64,000 bases of DNA from Chalara sp. BL73 (Eukaryota > Ascomycota > Leotiomycetes > Helotiales). The DNA lies in assembly GCA_918026815.1 (NCBI GenBank), contig CAKJVC010000017.1, forward strand, positions 186,001 to 250,000. Reading direction: 5' to 3'. Under the pieces are notes generated by a model, which did not search any database, was not told the origin of the DNA, and was given only the letters and a program-made list of their open reading frames with translations. The position numbers and the translations under genes are program-made. The stretch's first letter is position 1. Each line of letters begins with the position of its first letter. Shown piece after piece: positions 44,800 through 56,984 of this stretch.

Positions 44800-45430
44800 A
44801 GGTATTGAAGTAAAAGACTCTCCTGTAAAAGTTTGACTGTCCTGCGTTCCGTCGCCTGGAACGTAGTCTTGAGGGTGTAATGATATAATAATTTATGTCG
44901 AGAGTGTTTCGAAGGAAATAAAGTGTTTAGAAGAACAAGTTTCCGGTTAGCCTGTTGCTGCTTGTTTTCTGTCCGCAATTTCCTCAGCGCAAAAAGGGCT
45001 CTTAAAGGATCTTTAATATCTTTCTTGACGTCGCCGTGACGATTTCTACTGGCTTGCACGTGCTGAACCAAACCCAGGTTCACCAGCTGTCCGAGAGATC
45101 TAAGGAATCTCGGCTATTTGAGAGTATCTGAATAAAATGATAATTGACACCGAATCAGCTCCGGTAAGCAGAATAAACTCGATAAGTGGGATATTATTAA
45201 AAAGGCCGTCCCCGGCTAGCTTGATGTTTTTGTATAATGTAACGACGCAAGGAGTTACGTGCTAGACAGAGGCATATAGGAGTGCGTGAGAAAGGCTTAT
45301 AAAGACTACCTTAAAAGTCGTACTACGAAAGATACAAAAACATGAAAAGAAAAGCAACTGTAGAGAGTAGAAGCAGGCCTTTATATAGGCGACTCCGACT
45401 CTCCTCCGTATCGCCTCTGAAACCCCTCAT
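44800..45430. other. Decayed repeat sequence
   Basis: A continuation of the repeat region upstream of the gag relic. The open frame at 44613-45083 is an alternative frame over the gag N-terminus and is not supported as a gene. 45100-45430 holds nothing recognisable. Confidence 0.4.
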
Positions 45431-45433
45431 CCC

Positions 45434-45863
45434 TTACTCCTGTTTCCTATGCCTCCTGATCTCCTGCGCTATGACTTGGGGCGATATGGCGATATCGATA
45501 TGGCTCTGGAGCATACCGGTCGTTACAATAAATGGCTATTGAAAGGTGAGATCAAGTAAAGGACGATCCTGATATGTCACTTACATGGTTTAATGAGCTC
45601 AATAATTTCATAGTCTCCACTTCGTTTCTCCACGTGTCGGCGGACGCTTTAACTGTAGGGCTTCGGCATACCTTGATGGCAACTGTAACTTCTTTGCGGG
45701 TAGCCTTGAAAACCAACGCTCGTCGTGTTTTGCCAATTACTATGTGCGGGTCAAAAGGCCTTCGCTTAGAAGAGAGGGGTAGTTGTAGCTCAAGTTCCTC
45801 AAGTTCCACTGGTATTTTGCTTTCTACACGACTTGCCTCGATTTCTTTTCCTACAGAGCCCAT
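45434..45863 (-). pseudogene. Protein kinase N-lobe fragment
   Basis: Exon 45863-45585 and, after a 49-bp intron (45536-45584), exon 45535-45434 give about 127 aa. Kinase subdomains I-IV are visible: a degenerate glycine loop (IGKTRRALVFKA), VAIKVC with the ATP-anchoring Lys, and NEVETMKLLSSLNHPFIV with the helix-C Glu. The splice was chosen because it makes LNH-PFIV, the usual text. The sequence then leaves the family and stops. There is no HRD or DFG, so it cannot be an active kinase. The frame is also open upstream of the Met to a TAG at 45990. I infer a truncated duplicate in the repeat island. Confidence 0.6.
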
Positions 45864-45994
45864 CCTGGCCGTAGCGACTCTAGGTAGAGAAGGTTCGCGG
45901 ATCTCACTTTTGGTTGGCTGAATTGCGGCTGCTTTACTTGAAAGCTTTGCAAATAAAGCACTTATCGTTGAAAAAGGAGAAATAAAGGACTAGT

Positions 45995-46325
45995 TATCAA
46001 GTACTTCCTATGACCGAAGAAGCACTGTGAGCTGATGTATTGCCCTTCTTCTTGTCCCGGTACCTCGACTCGTGTCACAATTAGTTACACCCTCTCGCCA
46101 GAGCAACTTTCCATGCAGCTTGACTAGCCTTTTGCTGGGTGACAATACGAGCTTCCAGATGAACATCATGTTCGGGGGGAGACAAGCTTGTCGCAGGCAT
46201 AATCCCATGCCTGAATCTGCCTTGAGCCTACCCTTTGCGGAATGATTGATCGACTTAGTTATCTATACCCAGCGGATCCTCTACCCCTTTTTGGCAGTTC
46301 GGTTTTGTTCTAACAACTTATGAAA
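45995..46325. other. Intergenic, no supported gene
   Basis: Nothing recognisable lies between the kinase fragment and the degenerate minisatellite. Confidence 0.45.
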
Positions 46326-46329
46326 TCAA

Positions 46330-47100
46330 TTCTGCCTTGCTAGGATTTGCATTACTCTCCTAGACCTACTAGACTTTGGTTTGAATACCTTTCTGGACGC
46401 AGCATCGCCCCAGGTGATCCTCCGCCTCCCTTTGCATGAATCTCCAGTAAGCCCAGCTCTGCCTGATCCTACCCAGCTGATTCTCCACCCCGCTCTGCAT
46501 GAATCACTAAGTGCCACTTAGCCCTTAGTGTGACTCCTTAGCACGGCATCACCAATGCATAAATCTCCAACTCGGCCCCCCAACCGCCTTTATCCATGTT
46601 CTGTGGATCCTGACCTGCCAGGACTTGTATGGATCTCCTAGTGCTAGTAGACCCTCCTATGGCAACGCTCTGGGCCTGGCAGGGCTACTTAGCCTTCGAT
46701 GCATGAATCTCCACCTCTGTTTGACCCCGACCCAGCTGATCCTGCACTCTTGCCAGTGAACTGTGCCGCTGATGTGGTTCTGCATTGTCAAGAGTTACAT
46801 AAATCTCCCGGTGCCATTTGGCGTTCCTCTCCCTCCCCCCTTTATTAGTGAAGCTCTGGTGCCAATACGATCCTGGACTGCCAGGATTTACATGAATTTC
46901 CCAGTGGATACTGGTGCGACTCCTCCCTGACACGGCATCGCTGCAACATAATGTCACCATCAGCAGGCTGCCACCGGCGATCTCGCCTTTCTCAGTCCCG
47001 CTGATACGACGGTCCTTTACATAGCATGCATGATCCCTCTCCTGAACCTCAGTGTATCCCTTTGGTAGGGCAATCTCGCAGCTGCATGAATCTCATGAGG
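46330..47100. repeat. Degenerate minisatellite array
   Basis: A motif like tgcatgaatctcc recurs about nine times with irregular spacing of roughly 60-100 bp (near 46344, 46430, 46495, 46555, 46625, 46700, 46795, 46888 and 47085). It is often preceded by ctgccagga and followed by tagtgc or a ggcatcgc-like block. The units are strongly diverged. On the minus strand some copies read EIHA/EIHV. It is best described as an old tandem array. Confidence 0.6.
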
Positions 47101-47426
47101 ATCAACCGGCGAACCAGTCATACCAATCATCCGGCGAGAGAGAACTGGTACAAGCCCCTTCCTGAAGTAATGTCACATGTGCATGAATAGCACAGGAATC
47201 AAACTCGCCGTCGGAGCACCTTGGCCCTTTGCCTTCTACAAGCAGAACTAAACTAGCAGAAAGAGAAAAGAAACACGTGGGGAAAGATTGCATTAAAATA
47301 TCTAAAGCAAAAAGGAGTGAATTAAATGCCATAGAAAATTGTATCATATTAAATCGCTGCTATGACAATAACGAGACGTTATAGAATGATGAGGCTGAAC
47401 TACTTATCACGTGCATATAAGCGAAT
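47101..47426. other. Intergenic, no supported gene
   Basis: No coding region is supported here. An 81-codon frame on the minus strand at 47102-47347 has no family features. Confidence 0.4.
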
Positions 47427-47694
47427 ATGGATCTAAAAATGGCTCCGGGGGAATCTCGGTTGCAAGGGAGCCAAAATGGGATCTGTGCTTGGGGACAAGA
47501 TAAGGAAAGTATAACCGAGCATCAATGGAGCCAAAACAAGCCACCTTGGGAGCTAAAATGGCCGTTCAGTGCATGCTCAGGCTGACTTTACCGTGTGCTC
47601 AGGCCAAGCTCAGACGGTGCTCAGGCATGCTCAGGAATGCTCACCCTCGGCTCAGGTTAAAGCGGCAGTTGCTCACGTCCAAACACTAAAACGG
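47427..47694 (+). repeat. Dispersed repeat, copy B
   Basis: Diverged direct copy of 12524-12769, with shared blocks such as ggagccaaaa, aggaaagtataaccg, atgctcagg, gaatgctcacc and a terminal acgg. This copy has extra internal gctcagg units. It is non-coding and probably a remnant of a dispersed element family. Confidence 0.7.
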
Positions 47695-47699
47695 AACCG

Positions 47700-48575
47700 G
47701 CCCAAAAAAAAGTTGAGTCTGACTATACCCACAGATTATCGTAACACCTGTACACCCACACGACATTGCATAACCCGAGCAGTATGCCTCTCGTGATACA
47801 GAATCCAAGAGCATTATCTCCTATATATCCACGCAATTTCCCCCTGAGGCTCGATCGAGTCCAAGTCCTCAGCACTGCCTGACAGTGGTAGCTGCCATTA
47901 TATTTCCTTGCCTATTTGTATATGCATTTTCACCAACAAGATAACACTCTTGTTCGTTTTCTGCATCAATAATCAGCATCACATTATCATGGCTGCATTC
48001 TCAACTCCAAAACACAAGTCTATCATCGTAGTCGCTCTTTCTACGTCCTGCATTCCACATCCTGCGATATCATACATATGTGTTACGTCACAGGCCCGAC
48101 AGTCTCCTGTTCTTGATATTCAGAGCATGCGGTGAGGCTCTGACAGTATTGCGCGCAATTACGAGCACTAACATCCACTGCAGATCCAGGAGAGGATTAC
48201 GGTACTTGCTATTCTTCGAACTGCTAATACTTGATATTGAGTGATCCACAGTACAATTAACAACTGCAGCTCATATGCTCCTGCACAAAGGCTCAAACTT
48301 TCTTGGCTTTTATCGTTCAAAAATGTAAGATGTCGGCTGGGTAAGGGGGTATTGGAGTGTCCGCAAAACATACTACATATTTTTCGGAGCTGCTGGTAAG
48401 TGGGAGAGGCACCTCTCTATTCCACGTATCTATGGGTACACAGCTAATACTTAACTGCAAAGGTTTTCATCTAGAAGGGTGCAAGTTCCCCTAGTTGCGG
48501 CCTATCCTAATAGCTCCGATAGCTAAGAGAAGTGCACAGGGAGAGAGAAGATGCTCGGCAGTCTATTCAGATGAT
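47700..48575. other. Intergenic, no supported gene
   Basis: Short frames only, for example 47908-48135 plus and 48168-48371 minus. I cannot support any of them. Confidence 0.4.
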
Positions 48576-48580
48576 GTCAC

Positions 48581-49026
48581 TCACAAGCATGTCAAGAACT
48601 GATGGCCAGAGACGCAGTGGGAAAGAATAAAGTAAATTGGTGCTGATACAAATATGTGTTGAGACCAAGCAGTCAATAGAAATGGAAGTATTGCAAAGCC
48701 ATCCACAAGATATAAATCGAGATATGAGTGAGGTGTCTTCAAAGCATAATATATGCCACCTCTAATCAAGAAAATATATCTCTGATATTCATGCACCATA
48801 TTTGGCTGGTTGAGCGTCGCGGCCCAGTGAAGGGATGTGCCCTGAATGTGGATGTGGGTAAGAGGGTTGGCGGCTCCTCTGGAATAGAACTCCTTAGCCA
48901 TAGCAGCCAGGGAGGCCCCGCGAGATACCAGTAACGGGGCATACTCTGCATCTATCAGATCTGGAAGCCAAGTGATGCTGTGGAGTACGCTACGGCCCTG
49001 TCTTTTGTCTTGGTTTGCAATACTTG
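48581..49026 (-). pseudogene. Ankyrin-repeat protein fragment
   Basis: The open frame after a TAA at 49027 reads GRSVLHSITWLPDLI, EYAPLLVSRGASL and GTSLHWAATLNQPNMV, matching two to three imperfect ankyrin repeats (xTxLHxAA...NxxxV). After MV the sequence loses the pattern; a donor-like gtgcat follows, but no convincing next exon was found. No start codon context is visible. I infer part of a larger decayed or unrecognised ankyrin gene. Confidence 0.45.
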
Positions 49027-49039
49027 ATTAATTCCCGTT

Positions 49040-50285
49040 CGCATCAGATCTGCTTAGCCCCTTATTCATACCAGACAAACACTTCTCTTTACTTTGCTAG
49101 GAACCTCTGAGGTGTCTCCTCCTAGCTACGCTAGCTACGGCTCGGGTTTCTTAACCCCTAATTTGGCTGTTTTAACAGCTCCCATGGACAGACATTGCTC
49201 CTAGTGTATGCTGTTCGGAGCACAGATTTCCCAAATGGCTTGGTCATCTCCGGCCTACAATTATCTTGCTTGCCTCCGTCTAATCGCCGGCTCTAATATT
49301 GTCTCTCTATATAATCCTTAACTGGTTGACTTGAGGTCTACCCTTGCTGAGAACTAGCTTTAGAACTTAAGAACAACAGTGTGATATTCAGGAAAACAAC
49401 AGTAGGCGTACTCAATTAAAGGGGTGAATACAAGGCTGTTTCAGTTTTAAAGGTTGTTGGGTTAGCTCATCAGTGAGTCCCATGTACGGTAATCGTTGGT
49501 AGCTCGATTTGACCCGTGCCTAATTTCAGATATGGCTGCTTGTTACGTATTTCCTCTGGCACAGCACATAGCTTTACTGCACGCCTCTTCTGAAAACTTA
49601 ATCTCTTGTAGCTGCACAACCTCCTAGCTACTAAGCCTTGTTTTTCCATCCTGGCATGTCTCTTAACTCATGGTATGTGCCAGTATCATAGCGATCTGTT
49701 CGCCCTAGAGATAGAATATCGGGAACTCTCCTAACTATCAACTGTATTTCGCGCTTTCCTCGTGATGTGCTCGAGCTTGAGACTGCGGCGCGGAGAGGTA
49801 GAGCAAAAGATAGGGGTAGGCGACGCAAGCGAGACTTGGCATCAACATCAGCCTCAACATTCAGTGTCATATCAAGCATTTAATTATTTTCCTTCTAGAT
49901 CAAGTCATGAAATACGAAGTGCTTCAATATCTCAGGTATTTTCTGTAATCATCTGTTGACTCGATTGTGATATGAGTTGCTGTTATGCTGAAGTGGTTGG
50001 GGGCAAGGCTAAAGCCCTCACCCATGAAGGCGGTCAGCAGTTGTCCTGATTCATCCACCTCTATCCATATTCTATCAGATCAAAAAGAATAGGATATCTT
50101 TGCCGGAAGTTTAGTGCTAGATCTTAAGATGAGTCAAGGGAGGTACACGTTGCAGAGAAAGCCTCAAGGAGTCCCGAACGCTATGGAATATGCAACTTAT
50201 AATTCTCTTCAACATTGAATATATCCTCAATTGAATATTGAATACTGAATACACCCTCAATTAAGGCAGGCACGCCAGTGCCAAA
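49040..50285. other. Intergenic, no supported gene
   Basis: No convincing gene. The minus frame 49631-49879 is open but featureless. The last 150 bp is the promoter of the next gene. Confidence 0.4.
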
Positions 50286-50295
50286 GAGCCCCACC

Positions 50296-50303
50296 CTATA
50301 AAG
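50296..50303 (+). promoter_or_regulatory. Candidate TATA box of the six-exon gene
   Basis: Sequence ctataaag lies about 140 bp upstream of the ATG at 50439 and is followed by a pyrimidine-rich leader. Confidence 0.4.
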
Positions 50304-50438
50304 AGCACTTCAAGCTCCTCAACTTTTCTGAACTTTTCCTCTCCAAACAACTTGCAGAAGGTCTTTGCTCGCGACACACGCAACCAACAACATCGAATCT
50401 TGCTTCATCAATACGAAATATCCTAAGTTCTATTCACC

Positions 50439-52034
50439 ATGGATCTTCCAATTCGTACCCGTGAAAGCCAATTCCCCAAGGTCTCCTCTGACGACAGCCT
50501 CAAGATTTTGGCGGGTAGGTATTTCGCCATCCAAGTGAATACCTTCAGCTGACCATCAGTGACATCTGAACCTATGGGTAATATTGACTATGGCGCGCAA
50601 AACGATCTCATTGATGATGCTATACAAATAGCTCCTGGTGTCTCTGTCTCAGGCAGTACCATCAGTATGTCTCCTGCCAACCAACTCTACGCGCCTTTCA
50701 CTGACTGAAATTATAAGCCGGCACATTGAACAACCCCAATAGAGCACGCACTTGTGAATTCTCCGGTCCCTTCATCAAGAATGACGAGAATAGCATGGCT
50801 GTCACTTCTTTTGGAGGTATTCGAAGGCTGGTTTCAGGTATGACCTCATATTTTCGCTTTGAGGCACATACTAACTTAATATACAGCCACTCGCTTTTCT
50901 GTTTTTGGCGACAAGAACTTCAGCACGTTGAGTGATGGAGATGAATTGCCAGCCTCATATGGTTTTGTGTATCTGAAGAGTAAGAATTCACACTTTCAAG
51001 GGCTGAAAACAAGGCTGAAAGTTGCTTCCTATTGTACAGCATGCTTATAAGTTCCAGGCGCCAAGAAGGATAGTGAGGCTATCCAGGAATTGGTCGATAG
51101 CACCTTCAAGGCTGCTGGCAATCCACTGTCAGTTTTTGCCTCCAATTCAGCATGCGTCCCAGCCAATAAGCAACAGATTGCTGTCGGCTATGCTATGCAT
51201 CGTGTATTTAAGTGTCTTTACAAGTGAGTCACTACCTTACTTTCTATATCATGGAACCAACGGTTAACCCGCTTATATTACAGTTTTATCACTCACAAAC
51301 TACCCTTCATCAATATTGACAAGGCTATTACGCTGGGTGAACTTTGGGATGCCATCAAAGATTCGAAAGTTCCATTCGGCACAATAAAGCTTGAGGTGAA
51401 CCGTGTCAGCTTTGAGGAGCTTATCAGACTCAACATCGAGGTAGATAAGCGTCGCGCTACGCCAATCTTCACTGCAGAACACATCTACGTGGTCTTTAGA
51501 GACGCAGCTATGTTGGCACTGGCAATCAACGAGCTTGATGGTTCTCAATTCTTGTCCGACCACATGCAGCGACTTGGACAATTGTATCAACGATCTTTCG
51601 TGTTCGAACAAAAGCGACTTGCTGCTGGTCAAGATAAGTATCGGGAGCAAATCGGTGAAGTCTCAAGAATAATCTGTATTCATGAAGACACAGTCGAGTA
51701 CAAGAAGAACGATGTCAAGGAGAAATATCGCACCAAGTTGTCCCAGATCCAGGCTGAGCATGAGGCTTATTACAAGGAAGTTCAAGGCTACATGAACAAG
51801 AAGAAGCTCACAGGATCGGTTTGTCAGGACATGCTCAAGGCCCACCAAGTAGAATACGACGCAGCCTGCAGAAAGCATACCAAGGACTTGGAACATGTGC
51901 TTAGCACTACGGAGGCGGCTTTCCACGATGAGAAGCAGGAGTTGTTGGATCGTCAGCGACAGTTGATCATAGGATATCGACCACAATTGCTTAACACAGA
52001 GGAGATCTTTAAGGAGTGGCTGAGCGGATTTTAA
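50439..52034 (+). CDS. Protein of unknown function with C-terminal coiled coil, six exons
   Basis: Exons 50439-50514, 50560-50664, 50718-50837, 50887-50979, 51058-51223 and 51284-52034 join with consistent phase to 436 aa. All introns (45-78 bp) have GT..AG ends. I do not recognise a family. The N-terminal 150 residues are mixed and polar (MDLPIRTRESQFPKVSSDDS, ITGTLNNPNRARTCEFSGPF, FVYLKSAKKDSEAIQ). A middle part (ANKQQIAVGYAMHRVFKCLYN) precedes a long, highly charged helical C-terminus (EYKKNDVKEKYRTKLSQIQA, HTKDLEHVLSTTEAAFHDEK). There is no signal peptide or membrane segment. The conserved frame and splice phases argue for a real, expressed gene, likely intracellular. A lineage-restricted protein is possible. 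Confidence 0.76.
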
Positions 52035-55000
52035 GGTGGCGATTGCATTTCTTTTCTGTATTACAGGAGTTCTCTGATATAGGCATATGAATGATTGCCA
52101 GAATTCAGTAGTATCAGGGTCCAGAGATGGATATTCCTCCGGTTTTGAGGATGTTCTGGTAGATAAATAAAACTCGTATTTCTGAACAAATTTGAGTATC
52201 AGTGACATATATCCCTGCCATCAGTAAATCTATGCAAACCATCCCTTGCTAATGTGTCCTAAGTACACTTACTTCGAGTCCTGGCCCATTAGGCATTAAA
52301 ACAGAGACACTTTTCAATCTTTAAGTTATAGTCAAACATTGAGCAGCTTATAATATGAGAGTTGCGATTGCATACTTGAGGAAGGAAGCAAATCTGCGCG
52401 TCTATTGGAAGAAGCATAACAGTGCATCACGCCTGACTCACATGATACTGTATCTTATATTTGAAAGCGGTATGTCCCGTCAATAGTCCCATTCTACTTC
52501 TTAACTAATGATTCTGTATTTCAGAAGTTTAAATAAAGTTATGGCTTTATCTCCTACTCTCTGTCCAAAAAGATGCGGGTGCCTTCCGTCTAGAAACTGT
52601 TCCATGACACTCTCGACGCGCGTGATATCATCCCATATTTATGTAAGATAACAGGGCTGGGCGGCGTCCTGGGGCCTGTTCTCAAAATGGTCGTAATAGG
52701 AAGGCCGCTAGAGGACATCTTGGAAGTGTGGTTTTAATTTATTTGGTTTGAAATTTTCACGGATCATCGTTTAGATGTATGAAACTGGGTGCATGGTTGA
52801 TTATAGAGCCTTCTCTACAAGGGCCTTCTCTATCTAAGTCTTGCTACATGTTGCTCTTGGTGGATAATATTTTTTTGGAGTAACTTAGTTTATTATGTAT
52901 TGTCCTTTCCTGAAGCATAAGTATTTGTCTTACTGCTTATACCATATGGCATTAGCGTCATCTATGTTGGATGGCGGAGATTCTTACGTATACAACTTCT
53001 TTCTGGAGAAGTATAACGTTCCATCACAAAGCATTATCGCCACACTTTAAAATATAATATATACCCGTGTTTGCCAGCCATATTTATAGTATGTCTAGAA
53101 TGAAATGTGCAGTGAACCAGCAGTATCGTATTATTTAGTAATATTGAGTCTTGAGACATATGAGATCGACTTTTGATACCACGCCAGTATTAGTGTGGAA
53201 ATTGAATCTTATATTATATTGGCAATAATACTAAATACTGTGCTAAGGCCACTTTGCGGCTTTATCTCAAGGGTCAGAAACATGGGGAAATGAACTTTAC
53301 TCTTTTGAACGGAATTTGAAGAGCTAAAGCCTTTGTTGCATTGCTAATTTTGGAATAGCTTTATTTAGAGTTAGTATTGTAGTATATCGCGGTATAGTAT
53401 GATATAATATAAGATTGCAAATTTTGCTGTAATACGTACACAAATTTCAAATCTCATGTTGCCTGGTATATAGTATTGGTTTTTAGGGGTCCATATATTA
53501 CAGTAATACTAACTAGCATACTGGAAATGTTACGCCTTGTGATATATCTCTCCAGCGCAGGGTCTACTGTGCAGGCATTAGGCTTTTGAGAAGGGGCTCA
53601 CTAACACAAGATATCAGGCAAGATACACAGCAGGCCATCAATGCTTGTTAATTTTATGCAATCAGCGTACACAAAATAGTAAACTTTCAAGGATTGTCTA
53701 TCAGCTATTGCACCTATTGGAACCAGGCTGGTGTCACGATTCCAATACAGGGGCTTGTAACAGCTGTTTGTAAGGTCTCTAATACAAGGATTGTATACTA
53801 AGGAGGAAAGGTGTAGCTTTCTTCCTTTCTTCCTTTTCTATTTTACGTCTTGACGGGGAGTACGATGCAAGTGCTTTACAAGTGCTACATGGCTCCCTAG
53901 GCTCCGAAACCGAAGAAAAGACGCTAGAGAATATGCCTCTAGGAGGGTGTGGTCTTTCGACTCTTGGTATATACAGATCCTAGCGTTGTACCCTAACTGC
54001 TAGCAGAGGAAAGATGTAGCTGGCGCTTATGGCCCGTTGACAAAAAGTGCAGCGCCACACCAAATATTACCAAGAATGACTTATATTCTGACACCCGTAT
54101 ATAGAGATGATGCATCACGTGACCAGGACCCTGCCTCCGACTAACCGAGCCAATGAAATACCCTGTAGGTAGCGCGACTTGGAGAGTCACGGGACCAAAT
54201 GCGTGACAGCTGGGATTATACTCTAGATAAAAAGCCATTATGCCGCAAGAAAAAAAGTGATGTTCAAGCATTATTCTTAGCATACACACAGCGCATTATA
54301 CATTCAATTATTGGAACCCTCACCCAAAAGTATCTAAAATTATAATAAACCGGTCAACAAAAACGCTAGTATAAAGACAATGCAGTGGAAAGGAAGACGC
54401 ATGGTAAAAGAAGAATAGAGTGGTGAAGGTTAAATAAAAATGGCTGCAGCAAAAAACCAGGCCACCACCTACTTTACCTCTACCGTACACTATAGTGTAT
54501 TGTTGCGTGGGTTGGCCACCAAGAATACTAGCGGGTAGATTCTAGGTATGAGCGAACACTCTTACAAGTGCGCACTACATACCCGGTAGGCTTGCCCCAG
54601 GCGCACCCGGTGAGGGTGCTTACCCAAGGCTGATGACTGGTAAACTCCAGCCCGAACGCACATCCGAAGTTGCAGCTGCAACCCATCGAAAAGATCGGGG
54701 TGTTGTTTTTTCGATCCGAGATTTGTCTACTTGCACCATGACTGTGGCTACTTGCAGATCTATGCTAAGTCCTTAAAGTATGGACTGGGATGATTAGTAT
54801 GTAAGCAGACAAGGCTGAAGCTATTCATACAGGAGCAAGATCAGAACACAACAGGGAGGATGGCAAGATAATCAAACATCAAGCACAACACTTGGGACAT
54901 GAGGAAATCAGACAAAGGACTAAGGAAATAAACATCAAATCTAACAATCAACAAGTACGGTAAGGAACAAACCCGCTGGGGCATTCACTCGGGCATCCGC

Positions 55001-55830
55001 TGGGGTTTGTTTCCCAAGCAAACTCAGTTGGCCAACTGTAGAAGAATTTTTGCTAAATCAAATTATATACCACAACCACAAAAAACAAAAAAACAAAAAA
55101 AACGAGCCACATGGCCACTGCCCAATCAGCAAGCGAATTTTACAACAATAAATACCTTGTTCAAAATAGCGACCCCGCCATTGAATCCAGCACTAATTGG
55201 GGCTCTACATGCTTTCATATGAACATATTGAGAATGTACTGGTAGTTTGCAGGCTTTGGAGTATTTAATTACCGAGGGTTTACCTCGGCTCAGATGAAGG
55301 AGCCAAAAAAACAAGAAGCAAAAACAGTAACAAGCTCCACCGTGGTGCACAACATTATGCTCGCCTCTAGCTCTGAGATACCCTATGAATAATATAAATT
55401 TCCAGTAGCAGATGCTATGGGTTTGATGCTGCGAGGCTTATGAAGATTAGACAAGGTGATATCCCGGAAAGGTGATAAAATAAACTTCGCTTAAGCCCCT
55501 GAGCAACCCATGGTGGGCGGGGCTTGGCATTGGGAACAGCTGGAGAAACAATTAAATACGTCGGCTTGTTGCGCATACTAGAAAGGGTGATGCTGATAAC
55601 GGATCTCCTGAAATTACAGGAAGCGATTTTGTTTAAGCTTTTAGATTGGCGGAGGCTATAAGGCAAGTGTCGAAGACTTAGATGTGCTGATAACCTTTTG
55701 GGGTGTTAGAAAGGTCATGTGGGTTACTACTGCATCTCGTGGATGATTAAAAAAGGTGAGTATGATGTGAAATTATTAATTATGAGATATCTTGTATACG
55801 TTATTGTAGACAAAGGTCTTTATTAGCTGT
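52035..55830. other. Long AT-rich gene-poor gap
   Basis: About 3.8 kb without a supported gene. Stretches around 53000-53550 are strongly AT-rich. Small frames at 53993-54289 and 55007-55222 show no features. A GC-richer patch at 54575-54680 stands out but matches nothing I recognise. Confidence 0.45.
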
Positions 55831-55833
55831 TAA

Positions 55834-56979
55834 TCATCCAATATGAGCACCCCACTGCGTAGGGTTTCCTCGGACTTCTCCAACCTTTGGCTCCATCAAG
55901 AACTCCAACTGATCTTCACTTGTGACCCAACCACTTCTCCTCCCCATAATAGCATGTCTGATACTATCTTTCCAATGTAAAAACCACTCTTCCTCGTCCT
56001 GAACCACAACCCTCCTCTCTCCTGCCATGGTATGGTTCCTCTCCACATCCGCATACGGCCAAACCGACTTGACGACCTCATATTTATGACTCCCCGCAAA
56101 TACTTTCGTGACGCTCGAGAAAAACTTATTGATCTTGTCCGGCGGCTTAACAAGAACTTTCTCATGTGTGACCGGGAATTTAACTGTCACTTGGCCAAGA
56201 TACGCCGTACTTGAGACTAAGCTCAAAAGCCTTCCTTCCAGGTATGATGTGTCCCAATTCGAGACCTCCCTCTTTAGCAGAAAATGCTTAATGCTTGACT
56301 GATCAGCACAATACTTCCTCGCCCACTCTTCCAACCCTCCTGTAACCGTCGGCGTGGTGGTTTCCTTGGTGTCTCCCCTCCATCCCGTCTCTCCGTGTCC
56401 AATAATCTTCACATAGTTCATCCGCCGCTTTGTGTCCTCGGGAATTATGAGGTTCATGCAGTTGATCTTGACATCAAAGTCTAACGTGTCGTTGCAGCGA
56501 CCTGTGATACGAATTATAGGTTTCGGAGGGATGGACGCAAGCGATTGTATGAGGGAGATGAGTTTTGCAGGGTAGACGGAGAGAGTGGGATCTTGAGACG
56601 TGAGGGTTGCTGCGTCGGATGAGAGAGAGAAGGTAGGGGGTGCATAGAGAGCGTAGTTGAGGCGTGGTAGGCCGGGATGGTGGGATATAGAGGAGGCGGA
56701 CTGGGAAGGAAGATTGAGAGAGGGAGACGTGGGACCGGAATAGGGAGGAGGAGTATTGGAACCATCATCTTGATGTTGCTCTTGGGAGGTGGATGGCCCG
56801 GCAGAAGATGCTTCTGCACTTGTTTCTGGACGGTGAACGGCATAGCCTGTGAGAAAGAGTAAGCCTTTATTTCTATACCGGAAAAAGAACGCTCTGGGGT
56901 TAAAGTACTTGGCTCTGATATCCCTTTTTGAGGGATTGTTGGAGGTTGTGCCATGGCTGAGCGCTAAAAGCTGCGCCAA
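55834..56979 (-). CDS. Conserved fungal protein of unknown function (381 aa)
   Basis: A single-exon frame of 381 aa. The N-terminus carries a short conserved start (KRDIRAKYFNPRAFFFRYRN) and a low-complexity Ser/Pro region (residues ~50-105). A compact C-terminal domain follows: YALYAPPTFSLSSDAATLTS, PPKPIIRITGRCNDTLDFDV, INCMNLIIPEDTKRRMNYVK, GGLEEWARKYCADQSS, YEVVKSVWPYADVERN and GRRSGWVTSEDQLEFLMEPK. I recall this combination as a family widespread in filamentous ascomycetes without an assigned role. There is no signal peptide, membrane segment or catalytic motif. It is intact. Neighbours give no functional hint. Confidence 0.85.
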   Translation of the reverse strand: MAQLLALSHGTTSNNPSKRDIRAKYFNPRAFFFRYRNKGLLFLTGYAVHRPETSAEASSAGPSTSQEQHQDDGSNTPPPYSGPTSPSLNLPSQSASSISHHPGLPRLNYALYAPPTFSLSSDAATLTSQDPTLSVYPAKLISLIQSLASIPPKPIIRITGRCNDTLDFDVKINCMNLIIPEDTKRRMNYVKIIGHGETGWRGDTKETTTPTVTGGLEEWARKYCADQSSIKHFLLKREVSNWDTSYLEGRLLSLVSSTAYLGQVTVKFPVTHEKVLVKPPDKINKFFSSVTKVFAGSHKYEVVKSVWPYADVERNHTMAGERRVVVQDEEEWFLHWKDSIRHAIMGRRSGWVTSEDQLEFLMEPKVGEVRGNPTQWGAHIG

Positions 56980-56984
56980 TCCTG

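Noticed and set aside
54575..54680. GC-richer patch in the AT-rich gap
   Set aside because: It stands out in composition but shows no coding frame, RNA structure or repeat that I can support.
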